Assembly: GCF_900129275.1 (NCBI RefSeq)
Contig: NZ_FQUX01000002.1
Coordinates: 499,795 to 563,794 of the forward strand
DNA length: 64,000 nucleotides
Direction: 5' to 3'
Origin: Arenibacter palladensis
GTDB lineage: Bacteria > Bacteroidota > Bacteroidia > Flavobacteriales > Flavobacteriaceae
A program made the translations under genes and the position numbers. Numbering within the stretch: the stretch's first letter is position 1; each line of letters begins with the position of its first letter. The notes below the pieces were generated by a model. That model was not told where the DNA came from. It did no database searches and worked only from the letters and a program-made list of their open reading frames with translations. Shown piece by piece: positions 8,400 through 17,572 of the stretch.

Positions 8400-9231
8400 C
8401 ATTATTAAATCGGGCTTTTTCACTACCGTACAGGATTCCGGTAGATTTGGATACAGGGATAAAGGAGTTCCGGTTGCCGGGGTAATGGATTCGTACACTG
8501 TCTCCAAGCTAAACACTTTACTTGAAAATGATGAAAATAGTGCGGTACTGGAAATAACCATGACGGGACCCACAATGGAATTTGAACAGGATACCTATAT
8601 TGTGCTGGGTGGTGCGGAAATGTCGGTTACCCTTAATAATAAGCCCATAGACAACTACAAAGTCTACAAAGTCAACGGCGGTGATATCCTAACCTACGGC
8701 AAGTTGCTAAAAGGATTTAGGGGATATTTGGGAATTAAGGACGGATTTAAGACAACAGTGGTATTGGGAAGTAGATCTTTCTTTAGACCTATTACCGAAC
8801 AGGATTCCATTAAGAAAATATCCAGTTTGCCCTATACAAAATGTAAACTTTTCAATCCCAAAATTTCAGAACTTAAAGTAGACTCCGTATTGGACAAATC
8901 CCAATTGGAAGTCTATAAAGGTCCTGAATATAAACTTTTAACGGACAAACAACTGTCCCAAATATTTTACAAGGAATTTTCAGTGGCCAACGAGAACAAC
9001 CGAATGGCATATCAGCTCAACGAGTCAATCGATGGCAATGCAATATCCATGTTGACCTCCGCCACTTTACCTGGTACAATACAACTTACCCCTGCTGGAA
9101 AATTAATCATATTAATGAAAGATGGTCAGACCACAGGGGGTTATCCACGAATTTTGCAGTTGTCGGATATGGCCATGTCCATTTTAGCGCAAAAAAGATC
9201 TGGAGACCTTGTTAGTTTTAAACTAAAATAG
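8392..9231 (+). CDS. pxpC: 5-oxoprolinase subunit PxpC (biotin-dependent carboxyltransferase-like)
   Basis: The 279-residue protein begins with the family hallmark (I-K-S-G-F-F-T-T-V-Q-D-S-G-R-F-G-Y-R) followed by G-V-P-x-A-G-x-M-D and L-E-I-T-M-T-G-P. This is the KipA/allophanate hydrolase subunit 2 fold, third subunit of the pyroglutamate-opening enzyme. It ends with the typical T-x-G-Y-P-R-I segment. The length is somewhat short for the family but the main blocks are present. It is the last gene of the operon; transcription probably stops at the hairpin at 9362-9404, which also serves the ilv leader. Confidence 0.93.
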   Translation: MLNIIKSGFFTTVQDSGRFGYRDKGVPVAGVMDSYTVSKLNTLLENDENSAVLEITMTGPTMEFEQDTYIVLGGAEMSVTLNNKPIDNYKVYKVNGGDILTYGKLLKGFRGYLGIKDGFKTTVVLGSRSFFRPITEQDSIKKISSLPYTKCKLFNPKISELKVDSVLDKSQLEVYKGPEYKLLTDKQLSQIFYKEFSVANENNRMAYQLNESIDGNAISMLTSATLPGTIQLTPAGKLIILMKDGQTTGGYPRILQLSDMAMSILAQKRSGDLVSFKLK

Positions 9232-9249
9232 GGTGCGGAAATTTATTCC

Positions 9250-9280
9250 TTTGTCAATTAAATTTTAATGCCTAAATTTA
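9250..9280 (+). promoter_or_regulatory. probable promoter of the ilv leader transcript
   Basis: TTTG at 9250-9253 is followed after 19 bases by TAAATTTA at 9273-9280, which is seven of eight matches to the Bacteroidota -7 element TAnnTTTG at the expected spacing. The start site would fall at about 9284, only a few bases before the leader-peptide ATG at 9286, so that message would be almost leaderless. Confidence 0.5.
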
Positions 9281-9285
9281 TCCCT

Positions 9286-9333
9286 ATGAAAATAAATAGA
9301 ACCACAATTGAATTGGTCATTATCGTCCCCTAA
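9286..9333 (+). CDS. ilv operon leader peptide (15 codons)
   Basis: The frame reads MKINRTTIELVIIVP and stops with TAA at 9331-9333. Nine of its fifteen residues are Thr, Ile, Leu or Val, with L-V-I-I-V clustered just before the end, much like the end-product codons of the enterobacterial ilvGMEDA leader. It lies downstream of a consensus-like promoter and just upstream of a strong terminator in front of ilvD. Stalling at the Leu-Val-Ile-Ile-Val codons would leave bases from about 9340 free to pair; reaching the TAA would cover them. The peptide itself probably has no function. The assignment rests on composition and position. Confidence 0.75.
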   Translation: MKINRTTIELVIIVP

Positions 9334-9339
9334 CAGGGA

Positions 9340-9404
9340 TGATACGGATTTCTATTTATTTAAAAAGCCTGTATCATATCTAATGTGATACAGGCTTTTT
9401 TTTT
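9340..9404 (+). terminator. ilv attenuator: terminator with alternative antiterminator
   Basis: A perfect 15-bp inverted repeat (9362-9376 with 9386-9400, core GCCTGTATCA) closes a 9-base loop and ends in a T-run to 9404: a strong intrinsic terminator. TGATAC at 9340-9345 is complementary to GTATCA at 9371-9376 in the 5' arm, so it can form a competing antiterminator. It starts seven bases after the leader stop codon, where a terminating ribosome would mask it. The hairpin also ends read-through from pxpC. Confidence 0.75.
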
Positions 9405-9601
9405 AGGTTTTACCCAATTATAATTTGGGATTATGTTCTTTTTTAAGGCGATAACAAAAGGTTTATCAAAGAATAAAAACCTACTGAATATGATATGGTT
9501 TATGTATTTAAATATCTGGTTATCAGATAGTTGAAATTAAATCATTATAATTGAATTTAAATCAAATTTTTATGTTAAAAATCTAAGGGTTTTTAAACTT
9601 T

Positions 9602-9609
9602 TATCTTTG
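9602..9609 (+). promoter_or_regulatory. possible second, unattenuated ilvD promoter
   Basis: TATCTTTG is a perfect match to the Bacteroidota -7 element and lies 50 bases before the ilvD ATG, downstream of the attenuator. No good TTTG partner is seen about 20 bases upstream, so confidence is low. If real, it would give attenuation-independent basal expression. The rest of 9405-9659 is AT-rich with no other recognised feature. Confidence 0.3.
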
Positions 9610-9659
9610 GTAGTCGTAGTTTATATAGAATAGTATTAAAATACAAAGTATACAAATTA

Positions 9660-11336
9660 ATGGAATTAAATAAATTTAGCAAAAACGTTACCCAAGACCC
9701 TACACAACCTGCCGCACAGGCTATGTTATACGCCATAGGATTGGAAGAAGAGGATCTAAAAAAACCTCTGATCGGAATTGGTAGTACAGGTTATGAGGGC
9801 AATCCTTGTAACATGCACCTAAATGATCTGGCCCAAGAAGTAAAACTTGGAACCGAAAAAGGGGGCTTGGTTGGTCTTGTGTTCAATACTATAGGTGTAA
9901 GTGATGGTATTTCCATGGGTACCTACGGTATGAGATATTCATTGCCTTCTAGGGATATCATTGCAGATTCTATGGAAACTGTAGTACAAGCTATGAACTA
10001 TGACGGACTTGTAACTGTTGTAGGTTGCGACAAAAATATGCCCGGTGCCCTTATGGCCATGATTAGACTGAACAGACCATCTGTTTTGGTTTATGGCGGT
10101 ACTATTGCCTCCGGCTGTTACAAAGACAAGAAATTGGATATTGTCTCTGCTTTTGAGGCATGGGGCGAAAAGGTAGCCGGAACCATGAACGAGGAGGATT
10201 ACAAAGGAGTAATTCAAAATGCATGTCCGGGAGCAGGTGCCTGTGGTGGTATGTACACCGCCAACACCATGGCTTCCGCTATAGAGGCTTTGGGCATGGC
10301 CCTACCTTATAATTCTTCCAACCCAGCCATTGGCAAAGAGAAGAAACAGGATGCCATAAGTGCTGGTTTTGCCTTAAGGCATCTATTGGAAAACGATATT
10401 AAGCCCAGCGACATCATTACAAAAAAATCTTTTGAAAATGCTGTACGTTTACTTACGCTCCTAGGAGGATCTACCAACGCTGTCCTACACTTTTTAGCAA
10501 TAGCGAAAGCAGCAGATGTTGATTTTACCTTGGACGACTTTCAAAAAATTAGTGACAGTACTCCATTCTTGGCAGATTTGAAACCAAGTGGCAAATACTT
10601 AATGGAAGATCTACATCGTGCAGGAGGTACACCGGCGGTGATGAAGTTTATGTTGGAGAACGGTATGTTGCACGGAGATTGTTTAACCATAACCGGAAAA
10701 ACTGTTGCCGAAAACCTTGCAGAAGTTCCAAGTTTAAAAGAAGGGCAACAAATTATTAAGCCTCTGAACGCTCCGATCAAGGAAACAGGACACTTAAGAA
10801 TATTATACGGAAATCTCGCAGAAGACGGTGCCGTAGCCAAGATTACAGGTAAGGAAGGTTTACACTTTACAGGTCCTGCTAAAGTTTTTGATGATGAATT
10901 CTTGGCAAATGCCGGTATAGGCAAAGGATTGGTAAAAAAAGGAGACGTTGTGGTTATTAGGTACGAAGGCCCTAAAGGTGGCCCAGGGATGCCTGAGATG
11001 TTGAAACCCACAGCTGCCATTATGGGTGCCGGACTAGGGAAGGATGTAGCCTTGATTACCGATGGTCGCTTTTCTGGAGGAACACACGGTTTTGTTGTTG
11101 GTCATGTATGCCCGGAAGCTCAGGATGGTGGAACTATCGGCCTTTTGAAGGATGGGGATATTATCACCATTGACGCGGAAAAAAATAGTATTTCTGTGGC
11201 CCTTTCAGATGAAGAGATCAAAACGCGAAGGGAAAACTGGGTACAACCGCCCCTTAAAGTTAAAAAAGGAAGTCTGTACAAATATGCAAGAACGGTATCC
11301 TCGGCCTCACAAGGTTGTGTAACCGACGAAATATAA
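9660..11336 (+). CDS. ilvD: dihydroxy-acid dehydratase
   Basis: The 558-residue protein is a full-length IlvD. It shows G-C-D-K-N-M-P-G (near residue 122), [17 protein letters not shown] (near 190), and the C-terminal [11 protein letters not shown] block. The cysteines in the first two blocks ligate the iron-sulfur cluster. It dehydrates dihydroxyisovalerate and dihydroxymethylvalerate to the keto acids that precede valine and isoleucine. It is the first structural gene of ilvDBNCA and so lies directly downstream of the attenuator. Confidence 0.97.
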   Translation: MELNKFSKNVTQDPTQPAAQAMLYAIGLEEEDLKKPLIGIGSTGYEGNPCNMHLNDLAQEVKLGTEKGGLVGLVFNTIGVSDGISMGTYGMRYSLPSRDIIADSMETVVQAMNYDGLVTVVGCDKNMPGALMAMIRLNRPSVLVYGGTIASGCYKDKKLDIVSAFEAWGEKVAGTMNEEDYKGVIQNACPGAGACGGMYTANTMASAIEALGMALPYNSSNPAIGKEKKQDAISAGFALRHLLENDIKPSDIITKKSFENAVRLLTLLGGSTNAVLHFLAIAKAADVDFTLDDFQKISDSTPFLADLKPSGKYLMEDLHRAGGTPAVMKFMLENGMLHGDCLTITGKTVAENLAEVPSLKEGQQIIKPLNAPIKETGHLRILYGNLAEDGAVAKITGKEGLHFTGPAKVFDDEFLANAGIGKGLVKKGDVVVIRYEGPKGGPGMPEMLKPTAAIMGAGLGKDVALITDGRFSGGTHGFVVGHVCPEAQDGGTIGLLKDGDIITIDAEKNSISVALSDEEIKTRRENWVQPPLKVKKGSLYKYARTVSSASQGCVTDEI

Positions 11337-11423
11337 TATTAAAGGGTACAGAAAATTAAATATCTGCCCAAGAAAAATTAAAGGGTTTTATACCAAGTAT
11401 GTTAACCGATTAGGTCTACAATT

Positions 11424-13157
11424 ATGGAAACATTGAAAAAGGAAAAAACAGCATCATCTAAGCAGGGTACGAAGAGAATAAGTGGTGCGGAGGCTATAAT
11501 CCATTGCCTATTGGCTGAGGGTGTAGACTTGATTTATGGATATCCCGGAGGGGCCATTATGCCGCTGTATGATGAATTGTACAAATTTCAGGATAAACTA
11601 ACCCATATTCTAACAAGACATGAGCAGGGAGCTACCCATGCTGCACAGGGCTATGCCAGGGTAACCGGAAAAGTAGGTGTGGCAGTGGCCACCTCCGGTC
11701 CAGGAGCTACCAATTTGATTACCGGTATTGCCGATGCCCAGATAGATTCAACACCAATGGTCTGTATAACAGGTCAGGTAGCCAGACATTTGTTGGGATC
11801 CGACGCTTTTCAGGAAACCGATATTATCGGAATTTCCACACCTGTAACCAAATGGAACTGTCAAGTTACCAAAGCTTCTGAAATTCCAGAGGTCTTGGCA
11901 AAGGCATTCTATATTGCGAGATCAGGTAGGCCAGGACCCGTATTGGTAGATATTACCAAAAATGCACAAATTGATGAATTCGACTTTTCATACGAGCATT
12001 GCACCGGGGTTCGTAGTTACAAGCCTTACCCTAAACCAGATATCAAGGCCATTGAGGATGCTGCCAATTTGATAAATGCTGCCAAAAAACCTTTTATAGT
12101 TTTTGGACAGGGAGTAATTTTAGGGCAAGCTGAGGAACAACTAAAATCGTTGGTAGAGAAGGCAGGTATTCCTGCTGCCTGGACCATACTTGGGCTTTCC
12201 GCTATGGATACGGAACATCCCTTAAATGTTGGAATGGTAGGTATGCACGGGAATTACGGGCCCAATTTGTTGACGAACGAATGTGATGTGCTCATTGCCA
12301 TTGGTATGCGGTTTGACGACAGGGTAACCGGAAGTCTGGACACCTACGCCAAACAGGCAAAAATTATTCATTTCGATATAGATCCTGCTGAAATAAACAA
12401 GAATGTTAAGGCAGATGTAGCGGTATTGGGAGATTCCAAGGTTACCTTGGACCTGTTGCTACCAATGATCAAAAACAATACTCACGAATCTTGGCACAAT
12501 GAATTTAAGAAAAAGTATAAGATAGAGTTTGAGCAGATCATTAAAAATGATGTATATCCTACTAAGGACAAACTTACCATGGCAGAAGTTATTGAGGAGA
12601 TCAATATAGCCAGTGGCCACAGGGCCATAATAGTTTCAGACGTTGGACAACATCAAATGATTGCCTGCAGATATGCCAAATTTAAACAGACCAAAAGTAA
12701 TGTAACTTCCGGTGGATTGGGAACCATGGGCTTCGCTTTACCGGCTGCTATCGGAGCCAAAATGGGAGCCATGGATAGGGAAGTAGTTGCCATTATAGGT
12801 GATGGTGGATATCAAATGACCATTCAGGAATTGGGGACTATCTTCCAGAACAAGACCCCTGTTAAAATCGTGGTACTCAACAATGATCACTTGGGAATGG
12901 TGCGTCAATGGCAAGAACTTTTCTTTGAAAGTAGATATGCCTCTACTGTAATGGTAAACCCCGACTTTGTAAAAATTGCAGAAGGCTACCATATAGAATC
13001 CAAACGCATAAGCGAAAGAAAGGATTTAAAGGCTACCATAAAAGAAATGTTGGCCTCCAAGGATGCTTACTTTTTGGAAGTTAAAGTAGAAAAAGAGGAC
13101 AATGTCTTTCCTATGATTCCTTCAGGGGCATCAGTATCGGATATACGTTTGAAATAA
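11424..13157 (+). CDS. ilvB: acetolactate synthase, large subunit
   Basis: The 577-residue protein has the three domains of ThDP-dependent acetohydroxyacid synthases. The N-terminal domain has G-Y-P-G-G-A-I and R-H-E-Q-G-A-x-H-A-A, whose Glu activates the cofactor. The central domain contains G-M-x-G-x-x-G and R-F-D-D-R-V-T-G, and the ThDP-binding C-terminal domain has G-D-G-G-Y-Q-M with N-N-x-x-L-G-M-V. It condenses pyruvate with pyruvate or 2-oxobutyrate. About 87 bases separate it from ilvD and the regulatory subunit follows at once, so it is in the same operon. An N-terminal Lys/Ser-rich extension of about 18 residues precedes the conserved fold. Confidence 0.97.
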   Translation: METLKKEKTASSKQGTKRISGAEAIIHCLLAEGVDLIYGYPGGAIMPLYDELYKFQDKLTHILTRHEQGATHAAQGYARVTGKVGVAVATSGPGATNLITGIADAQIDSTPMVCITGQVARHLLGSDAFQETDIIGISTPVTKWNCQVTKASEIPEVLAKAFYIARSGRPGPVLVDITKNAQIDEFDFSYEHCTGVRSYKPYPKPDIKAIEDAANLINAAKKPFIVFGQGVILGQAEEQLKSLVEKAGIPAAWTILGLSAMDTEHPLNVGMVGMHGNYGPNLLTNECDVLIAIGMRFDDRVTGSLDTYAKQAKIIHFDIDPAEINKNVKADVAVLGDSKVTLDLLLPMIKNNTHESWHNEFKKKYKIEFEQIIKNDVYPTKDKLTMAEVIEEINIASGHRAIIVSDVGQHQMIACRYAKFKQTKSNVTSGGLGTMGFALPAAIGAKMGAMDREVVAIIGDGGYQMTIQELGTIFQNKTPVKIVVLNNDHLGMVRQWQELFFESRYASTVMVNPDFVKIAEGYHIESKRISERKDLKATIKEMLASKDAYFLEVKVEKEDNVFPMIPSGASVSDIRLK

Positions 13158-13219
13158 AATAATTATTAATTAAAATTACCCATAACTTCATATTTTTGAT
13201 GGGGGATTGGGATAAGGAG

Positions 13220-13744
13220 ATGGAAAAAAAATGGTTTACAATTTCAGTGTACTCCGAGAACAGCGTAGGACTACTGAACAGAATATCAGGGATATTTTTA
13301 AAACGTCATATAAACATTGAAAGTTTAAATGTTTCTAAATCGGAAATAGACCACGTGTCAAAATTTACCATTGTGGTGTACACTACAGAAGATTGGGTGC
13401 GTAATATTGTGGGGCAGGTGGAAAAGCAGATCGAGGTCATCAAGGCCTTCTATCACACCGATGAAGAAACCATATATCAGGAATCGGCATTATTCAAAGT
13501 AGCTTCTACCTTACTGTTCGATGAACGAAATATTCAAAACATTATTAAGGATAGTAACTCCCAAATTGTTACGGTATCAAGGGAATTCTTCGTACTGGCA
13601 AAGACCGGAAGAAGAAATGAAATTGACGAAATGTACCAACAATTGAAACCTTATGGTATCATGCAATTTGTGCGTTCCGGAAGGATTGCGGTTACAAAAT
13701 CCGAAATGAAAATTTCATCATTATTAAAAGAGTTTAATCAATAA
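13220..13744 (+). CDS. ilvN: acetolactate synthase, small regulatory subunit
   Basis: The protein has 174 residues from the ATG at 13220. The N-terminal ACT domain (F-T-I-S-V-Y-S-E-N-S-V-G-L-L-N-R-I, then H-I-N-I-E-S-L-N-V) binds valine for feedback control, and the C-terminal domain completes the regulatory subunit that activates IlvB. I prefer 13220 because it matches the usual Met-Glu-Lys-Lys start of Bacteroidota homologues; an ATG at 13199 would add seven polar residues. The gene follows ilvB closely and precedes ilvC. Confidence 0.93.
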   Translation: MEKKWFTISVYSENSVGLLNRISGIFLKRHINIESLNVSKSEIDHVSKFTIVVYTTEDWVRNIVGQVEKQIEVIKAFYHTDEETIYQESALFKVASTLLFDERNIQNIIKDSNSQIVTVSREFFVLAKTGRRNEIDEMYQQLKPYGIMQFVRSGRIAVTKSEMKISSLLKEFNQ

Positions 13745-13790
13745 ATAATCAACCCCGAGCCTAATCGGGAAATAAAATCGAGTTTAAAAA

Positions 13791-15266
13791 ATGGCAAATT
13801 ACTTTAATACACTATCATTAAGGGAACAACTTACTCAATTGGGGAAATGCAGGTTCATGGAATCTACAGAATTTTCTGATGGTGTATCCGCTTTAAAAGG
13901 GAAAAAAATTGTAATCGTTGGATGTGGTGCCCAAGGACTTAACCAAGGTCTTAATATGCGCGATTCCGGATTGGACATATCTTACGCCCTAAGAGGTGCA
14001 GCTATAAAAGAAAAAAGACAGTCTTTTATAAACGCAAGTGAAAATGGATTTAATGTAGGTACCTACGAAGAGCTAATTCCAACGGCCGATGTAGTTATTA
14101 ACCTAACTCCGGACAAACAGCATACCAGTGTAGTTTCTGCAGTTATGCCCCTAATGAAAAAGGGTGCCACCCTATCTTACTCACACGGTTTTAATATTGT
14201 GGAGGAAGGTATGCAGATCCGTGAGGACCTAACCGTTATTATGGTAGCTCCAAAGTGTCCAGGATCTGAAGTACGTGAAGAATATAAAAGAGGTTTTGGT
14301 GTTCCTACCCTAATTGCGGTACATCCGAACAATGACCCTCAGGATAAAGGATTGGCCCAGGCAAAAGCCTATGCTGTTGCCACTGGTGGACATAAGGCAG
14401 GTGTTTTGGAATCTTCCTTTGTTGCCGAAGTAAAATCAGATTTAATGGGGGAACAGACTATACTTTGTGGTTTGTTGCAAACTGGTTCCATTCTTTGTTT
14501 TGATAAAATGATCGAAAAAGGAATTGACGCAGGATATGCTTCCAAATTAATTCAGTACGGATGGGAGACCATTACAGAAGGGCTTAAATACGGAGGTATT
14601 ACCCATATGATGGATCGTTTGTCCAATCCTGCGAAGATAAAGGCTTTTGAACTATCTGAAGAATTAAAGGATATAATGCGTCCACTTTTCCATAAGCATA
14701 TGGACGATATTATGAGCGGCCATTTCTCAAAAACCATGATGGAAGACTGGGCCAATGATGATAAAAACCTATTGACCTGGAGAGCAGCAACCGGAGAAAC
14801 CGCTTTCGAAAAGACTCCTGCCGGATCTGTTAAAATTGTTGAACAGGAATTTTATGACCACGGTGTACTAATGGTAGCTATGGTAAGGGCAGGTGTGGAG
14901 TTGGCTTTTGAGTCCATGACCGAATCTGGAATTATTGCAGAATCTGCTTACTACGAGTCGCTACATGAAACTCCATTGATCGCCAACACCATTGCTAGAA
15001 AGAAATTGTTTGAAATGAACAGGGTTATATCCGATACGGCCGAATACGGTTGTTATTTGTTTGATCATGCCTGTAAGCCACTATTGGCCGATTTCATGAA
15101 AACCATAGATACCGATGTTATTGGAAAGCATTTTGCTGACGAAAAACATCTAAGTGTGGACAACGCAAAACTAATTGCAGTAAACAAAGCTTTACGCGAG
15201 CATCCTGTAGAGATTGTAGGAGCAAGGTTGCGTGCATCCATGACAGCAATGAAACCTATAGTATAA
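13791..15266 (+). CDS. ilvC: ketol-acid reductoisomerase, class II
   Basis: At 491 residues this is the long (class II) form, with a duplicated C-terminal knotted domain, as in Escherichia coli and plants. The Rossmann motif V-G-C-G-A-Q-G-x-N-Q-G is near residue 45. Blocks such as [13 protein letters not shown] and [10 protein letters not shown] carry Mg-binding acidic residues. The enzyme isomerises and reduces acetohydroxy acids with NADPH in valine and isoleucine synthesis. It sits 46 bases after ilvN. A hairpin in the gap to ilvA may lower read-through into the last gene. Confidence 0.97.
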   Translation: MANYFNTLSLREQLTQLGKCRFMESTEFSDGVSALKGKKIVIVGCGAQGLNQGLNMRDSGLDISYALRGAAIKEKRQSFINASENGFNVGTYEELIPTADVVINLTPDKQHTSVVSAVMPLMKKGATLSYSHGFNIVEEGMQIREDLTVIMVAPKCPGSEVREEYKRGFGVPTLIAVHPNNDPQDKGLAQAKAYAVATGGHKAGVLESSFVAEVKSDLMGEQTILCGLLQTGSILCFDKMIEKGIDAGYASKLIQYGWETITEGLKYGGITHMMDRLSNPAKIKAFELSEELKDIMRPLFHKHMDDIMSGHFSKTMMEDWANDDKNLLTWRAATGETAFEKTPAGSVKIVEQEFYDHGVLMVAMVRAGVELAFESMTESGIIAESAYYESLHETPLIANTIARKKLFEMNRVISDTAEYGCYLFDHACKPLLADFMKTIDTDVIGKHFADEKHLSVDNAKLIAVNKALREHPVEIVGARLRASMTAMKPIV

Positions 15267-15284
15267 TTATAATTGACTAATTAT

Positions 15285-15325
15285 AAGGCCTGCCGAGTTT
15301 CATTTAACTGGGCAGGCCTTTGTTT
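15285..15325 (+). terminator. hairpin between ilvC and ilvA, possible partial terminator
   Basis: A perfect 10-bp inverted repeat (AAGGCCTGCC at 15285-15294, GGCAGGCCTT at 15311-15320) closes a 16-base loop. It is followed only by TGTTTATATA rather than a clean T-run, so it may act as a partial terminator or mRNA-stability element that sets ilvA lower than ilvC. Confidence 0.45.
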
Positions 15326-15337
15326 ATATACCTATTG

Positions 15338-16591
15338 ATGGACGCATATTTCCCCAAAATAGAAGACATCCGAAAGGCTGCCGAAACCATTAGACAAGTA
15401 GCGGATATTACTCCATTGATGCAGAGCATCAGATATTCCAAGGCCTATGATGCCAATATTCTTCTAAAAAGGGAAGATTTACACAGGGTAAGAAGTTATA
15501 AGATAAGGGGTGCCTTCAACAAGATAAGCTCCCTTAGCAAAAAAGAAACCATGAACGGTGTGGTATGTGCCAGCGCCGGAAACCATGCCCAAGGTGTTGC
15601 TTTTGCCTGTAATCACTTAGGCATTAAAGGCACTATTTATATGCCATCGGTAACCCCGAAACAAAAGGTTGAACAAACAAAATTATTTGGAGGGGACTGG
15701 GTAACCGTGGTACTTGAGGGGGATACCTTTGATGATTCCTCGGATGCGGCCAAAAAATTCTGTGCCGCTGAAAAAAAGACTTATATCCACCCTTTTGATG
15801 ACCCAAAAATAATTGAAGGTCAGGCCACCGTTGGTTTGGAAATATTGGAACAGACCAAACAACCAATAGACTATGTTTTCGTAGCTGTAGGTGGGGGGGG
15901 ATTGGCCTCAGGTCTCTGTGCCGTATTTAAGTCTTTATCGCCACAAACAAAAATTATTGGCGTGGAACCGGAGGGAGCTCCATCTATGAAAACTTCCATA
16001 GAAAAGGGCGTTAACATCGAATTGGAACATATAGATAAGTTTATTGATGGTGCCGCGGTAAAGCGAGTGGGAAACCTTACATTCAATATTTGCAAGGAAT
16101 ACCTATATGATATGGTAACCGTACCGGAAGGCAAGGTTTGCCAGACCATTTTAGATCTTTACAATAGGGATGCCATAGTTGTGGAACCAGCGGGAGCCCT
16201 CACCATTACGGTGTTGGACGATTATAAGGAAGAAATAAAAGGCAAAAACGTAGTTTGCATCGTAAGTGGCAGCAACAACGATATTACACGTACGGCCGAG
16301 ATAAAGGAACGTGCCTTGCTATACGGAAAATTAAAACACTATTTTATAATTCGGTTTCCTCAGAGACCAGGAGCGTTGAAGGAATTCGTTGTTGATATTC
16401 TGGGCCCAACCGATGATATTACCCATTTTGAATATTCAAAAAAATCTAGTCGGGAAAATGCTCCGGCCGTAGTGGGAATAGAATTAAAAAATCCGGAAGA
16501 TTTAGCTCCACTTGTAAAACGGATGAAGGAGAACAATTTTTTTGGCGACTACATTAACGATAAGCCGGATTTGTTTCAGTATTTAATTTAG
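15338..16591 (+). CDS. ilvA: threonine ammonia-lyase (biosynthetic)
   Basis: The 417-residue protein is a fold-type II PLP enzyme. Lys55, in R-S-Y-K-I-R-G-A-F, binds PLP; S-A-G-N-H-A-Q-G-V-A and a run of five glycines (G-G-G-G-L-A-S-G region) cradle the cofactor phosphate. The C-terminal 80 residues form one ACT-like regulatory domain (F-P-Q-R-P-G-A-L-K-E-F), shorter than the two-domain E. coli enzyme, so isoleucine feedback is likely. It supplies 2-oxobutyrate for isoleucine. The ATG at 15338 is chosen over a TTG at 15320, which lies inside the preceding hairpin. Confidence 0.95.
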   Translation: MDAYFPKIEDIRKAAETIRQVADITPLMQSIRYSKAYDANILLKREDLHRVRSYKIRGAFNKISSLSKKETMNGVVCASAGNHAQGVAFACNHLGIKGTIYMPSVTPKQKVEQTKLFGGDWVTVVLEGDTFDDSSDAAKKFCAAEKKTYIHPFDDPKIIEGQATVGLEILEQTKQPIDYVFVAVGGGGLASGLCAVFKSLSPQTKIIGVEPEGAPSMKTSIEKGVNIELEHIDKFIDGAAVKRVGNLTFNICKEYLYDMVTVPEGKVCQTILDLYNRDAIVVEPAGALTITVLDDYKEEIKGKNVVCIVSGSNNDITRTAEIKERALLYGKLKHYFIIRFPQRPGALKEFVVDILGPTDDITHFEYSKKSSRENAPAVVGIELKNPEDLAPLVKRMKENNFFGDYINDKPDLFQYLI

Positions 16592-16609
16592 CGAGCAATT
16601 TTAAAATGT

Positions 16610-16643
16610 AAAGTGCCAATCCTAGTTATAGGAACGGCACTTT
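16610..16643. terminator. bidirectional terminator, ilvA / sprF-like gene
   Basis: AAAGTGCC (16610-16617) pairs with GGCACTTT (16636-16643), and an inner TCCTA/TAGGA stem extends it. It lies between the ends of two convergent genes. Confidence 0.65.
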
Positions 16644-16659
16644 AAACAAATAATTTCCA

Positions 16660-17544
16660 TTAAATCGATAATCTCATAAATAACTCATGGCTACTGGCTT
16701 TGTTCTGATTAAAAACATTCCCTGTAGTTACCTCATAAGCATATCCAAGATTAAAATTATCGCTGACCTTAAATAAAAACAAGCCACTTACACTTTCGTC
16801 ATATCTATAAGATGCCCCTAGATTGAATTTATATCCGAAATCCAGTATGGATGTAATTTCAACGGATAAAGGAGTGGCATTTACATATCGGAACATGATC
16901 GAATTCTGCAATTTTGAAGATGCCCCTAATCTGAGGTCATAACCACCCGATAAATACAAGTGCATTCTACTTTCCCCTAAATAGGCAGTGCCATCCTTTT
17001 CCTGTAAACGCTCTGGAGTCAACAATCTCGGAATGGAAAATGAAAGAAAATAATCTTGATGCAATAAAAGGAGACCGGCACCAATATTGGGCATAAACCT
17101 ACTTTCATAATCCGTTAAGGTAGGATCCTGACCAATTCCGTACGTTACCAATCCAGAAGTATTAGCACTATAAGAATTAGCACTTGCCTTAAGTCCGAAG
17201 AAAAGTTTATAGGAATCACTCAATTGAATGTGATATGAAAAATCAACAGCTACTGAAGTTTGATTTTCAATAAACGTTTTGTCATTTAAAATAGATACTC
17301 CTAATCCTGCCTTCTTATTTAAAGGTGTGCTAAAAATAGCACTCTGACCTTCTGGAGCCCCCTCAATTCCGGCCCATTGACTGCGAATACCTAAAGTAAT
17401 GTCTGAACTTTCTGAACTACCTGCAAATGCCGGATTATAAATATTCATGTTATAGCGGTAAAATATTGTATTTGGATCCTGCTGTGCTTGAATTGTAGAA
17501 TAGGCAAGTATAAACAAGATAAATAGGCCTTTATATGATTTCAT
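16660..17544 (-). CDS. PorP/SprF family T9SS outer-membrane protein
   Basis: This 294-residue protein has a signal peptide ending in Ala-Gln-Gln and then the PorP/SprF opening: Asp-Pro, followed by F-Y-R-Y-N-M-N-I-Y-N-P-A-F-A-G. The rest alternates in the way of an outer-membrane beta barrel. PorP/SprF proteins are dedicated partners that help large type B-CTD surface proteins cross or stay at the outer membrane; SprF with SprB in Flavobacterium is the model. It lies 28 bases downstream of exactly such a gene (17573-21528) and is probably in the same transcript. Because that gene is broken, this partner may now be orphaned. Confidence 0.9.
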   Translation of the reverse strand: MKSYKGLFILFILAYSTIQAQQDPNTIFYRYNMNIYNPAFAGSSESSDITLGIRSQWAGIEGAPEGQSAIFSTPLNKKAGLGVSILNDKTFIENQTSVAVDFSYHIQLSDSYKLFFGLKASANSYSANTSGLVTYGIGQDPTLTDYESRFMPNIGAGLLLLHQDYFLSFSIPRLLTPERLQEKDGTAYLGESRMHLYLSGGYDLRLGASSKLQNSIMFRYVNATPLSVEITSILDFGYKFNLGASYRYDESVSGLFLFKVSDNFNLGYAYEVTTGNVFNQNKASSHELFMRLSI

Positions 17545-17572
17545 TGTATTGCTTTAAAATTATAGTGTTGAT

